Assembly (NCBI GenBank): GCA_031278315.1
Contig: JAITKS010000064.1
Location: 1-6,664 of the forward strand
DNA: 6,664 nucleotides
Direction of reading: 5' to 3'
From: Planctomycetaceae bacterium
Lineage (GTDB): Bacteria > Planctomycetota > Planctomycetia > Pirellulales > Thermoguttaceae
This document shows, piece by piece, positions 6,174 to 6,664 of the stretch. Made by a program: the position numbers and the translations under genes. The notes below the pieces were generated by a model. That model saw nothing but the letters and a program-made list of their open reading frames with translations. It ran no database searches and had not been told where the DNA came from. How positions within the stretch are numbered: the stretch's first letter is position 1; every line of letters starts with the position of its first letter.

Positions 6174-6664
6174 ATGAAATATTTTAACGTAGCTGGTCCT
6201 TGTAACCGTGAAAAACATTACATGATCAACGCATCTACTCGTCTGCAAGGCGTGGAAGAGTTGATAGACAGTGAACAATATTTTGTGATTCACGCTGCAC
6301 GTCAAAGCGGAAAAACAACGTATTTGAAAGACCTTGCCAAACGTCTTAATGCGGAAGGCAAATATTATGCATTGTGGATTTCGCTTGAAGTTGCACACAA
6401 CATTGCTGAACCGGAAATCGGCATATCAGCAATAATACAAAATATGAAAGCCGACATCGCCGATATGGATATTCCGCACTGTTTAGACTTCGCACCAAAC
6501 GCTGATTCTGCACATTACTCTGTTGTTCTTAAAACATCACTTAAACAATTTTGTAAGTTACTGGACAAGCCTTTGGTAATTTTATTTGATGAGGTAGATT
6601 GTCTTAGTGAAGGAACATTGATCTCTTTTTTGCGTCAATTGCGGGACGGTTACAACAGGCGTCC
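6174..6664 (+). CDS. P-loop ATPase (AAA-like), 5' part only, cut by the window edge
   Basis: ATG 6174 opens a frame that stays open for 163 codons to the last base; the stop lies outside. The N-terminus MKYFNVAGPCNREKHYMI recalls a group of predicted ATP-binding proteins common in large Bacteroidota, cyanobacterial and related genomes, often labelled AAA-like domain. Walker A is AARQSGKTT (41-49), with alanine in place of the first glycine as is usual in that group. Walker B is LVILFDEVDCL (134-144) with Asp139-Glu140. The spacing of about 90 residues between them fits a STAND/AAA-like fold. There is no Shine-Dalgarno and no alternative upstream start of interest. The C-terminal part, which would carry any effector or sensor region, is not visible. 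The cellular role is unknown; this is not a second MoxR. Confidence 0.82.
   Translation, partial: MKYFNVAGPCNREKHYMINASTRLQGVEELIDSEQYFVIHAARQSGKTTYLKDLAKRLNAEGKYYALWISLEVAHNIAEPEIGISAIIQNMKADIADMDIPHCLDFAPNADSAHYSVVLKTSLKQFCKLLDKPLVILFDEVDCLSEGTLISFLRQLRDGYNRR

Noticed and set aside
6144..6398. An 84-codon minus-strand open frame at the right end
   Set aside because: It overlaps the start and Walker A region of the plus-strand ATPase, whose frame is coherent and recognisable.

Overview
The window is bacterial chromosome with four protein genes, all on the + strand, separated by unusually long and very AT-rich intergenic stretches. The genes are mnmG (tRNA wobble-uridine modification), a GltD/NfnB-type flavoprotein, a MoxR AAA+ ATPase and the start of a P-loop ATPase that runs off the right edge. 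The AT-rich spacers, the scarcity of Shine-Dalgarno sequences and the style of the dispersed GC-rich palindromes suggest the Bacteroidota/Chlorobiota (FCB) group. That placement is an inference from style and I hold it loosely.

Positions 1-875 contain no gene that I can support. They hold a stack of repeat elements: a piece of the widely dispersed CCACAGAGGACACAGAG-type repeat; a twin GC-rich hairpin around a perfect T6-GTAC-A6 palindrome (300-378); and a long imperfect palindrome (445-649) rich in AGCCCTG/AGGGC and GCGTAGGGC motifs, lying inside a further inverted-repeat pair (403-427 and 745-769). Together these look like REP/MITE-type non-autonomous repeats parked upstream of mnmG.

mnmG (876-2774) must begin upstream of the first in-frame ATG/GTG/TTG, because those would remove its FAD-binding GxGxxG. 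The best start is a CTG at 876 behind the only good Shine-Dalgarno seen in the window. The gene carries an in-frame 12-bp tandem repeat (about six copies) that adds a Ser/Asp/Val-rich loop. After a 606-bp gene-free spacer comes the GltD/NfnB-type gene (3381-4853). It starts at TTG and has hexanucleotide repeats coding an Asn-Pro then Ser tract. A probable rho-independent terminator at 4914-4941 closes it. A MoxR gene (5064-5999) and the partial ATPase (6174 to the edge) follow, each with its own spacer.

The four genes do not form an evident pathway or tight operon: none overlap, spacers are 174 bp or more, and the usual partners (GltB or NfnA for the flavoprotein, DUF58/VWA proteins for MoxR) are absent. 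I see no convincing new multi-gene system here. The most unusual things are the repeat-derived coding insertions in two conserved enzymes, the CTG start, and the nested palindromic element.
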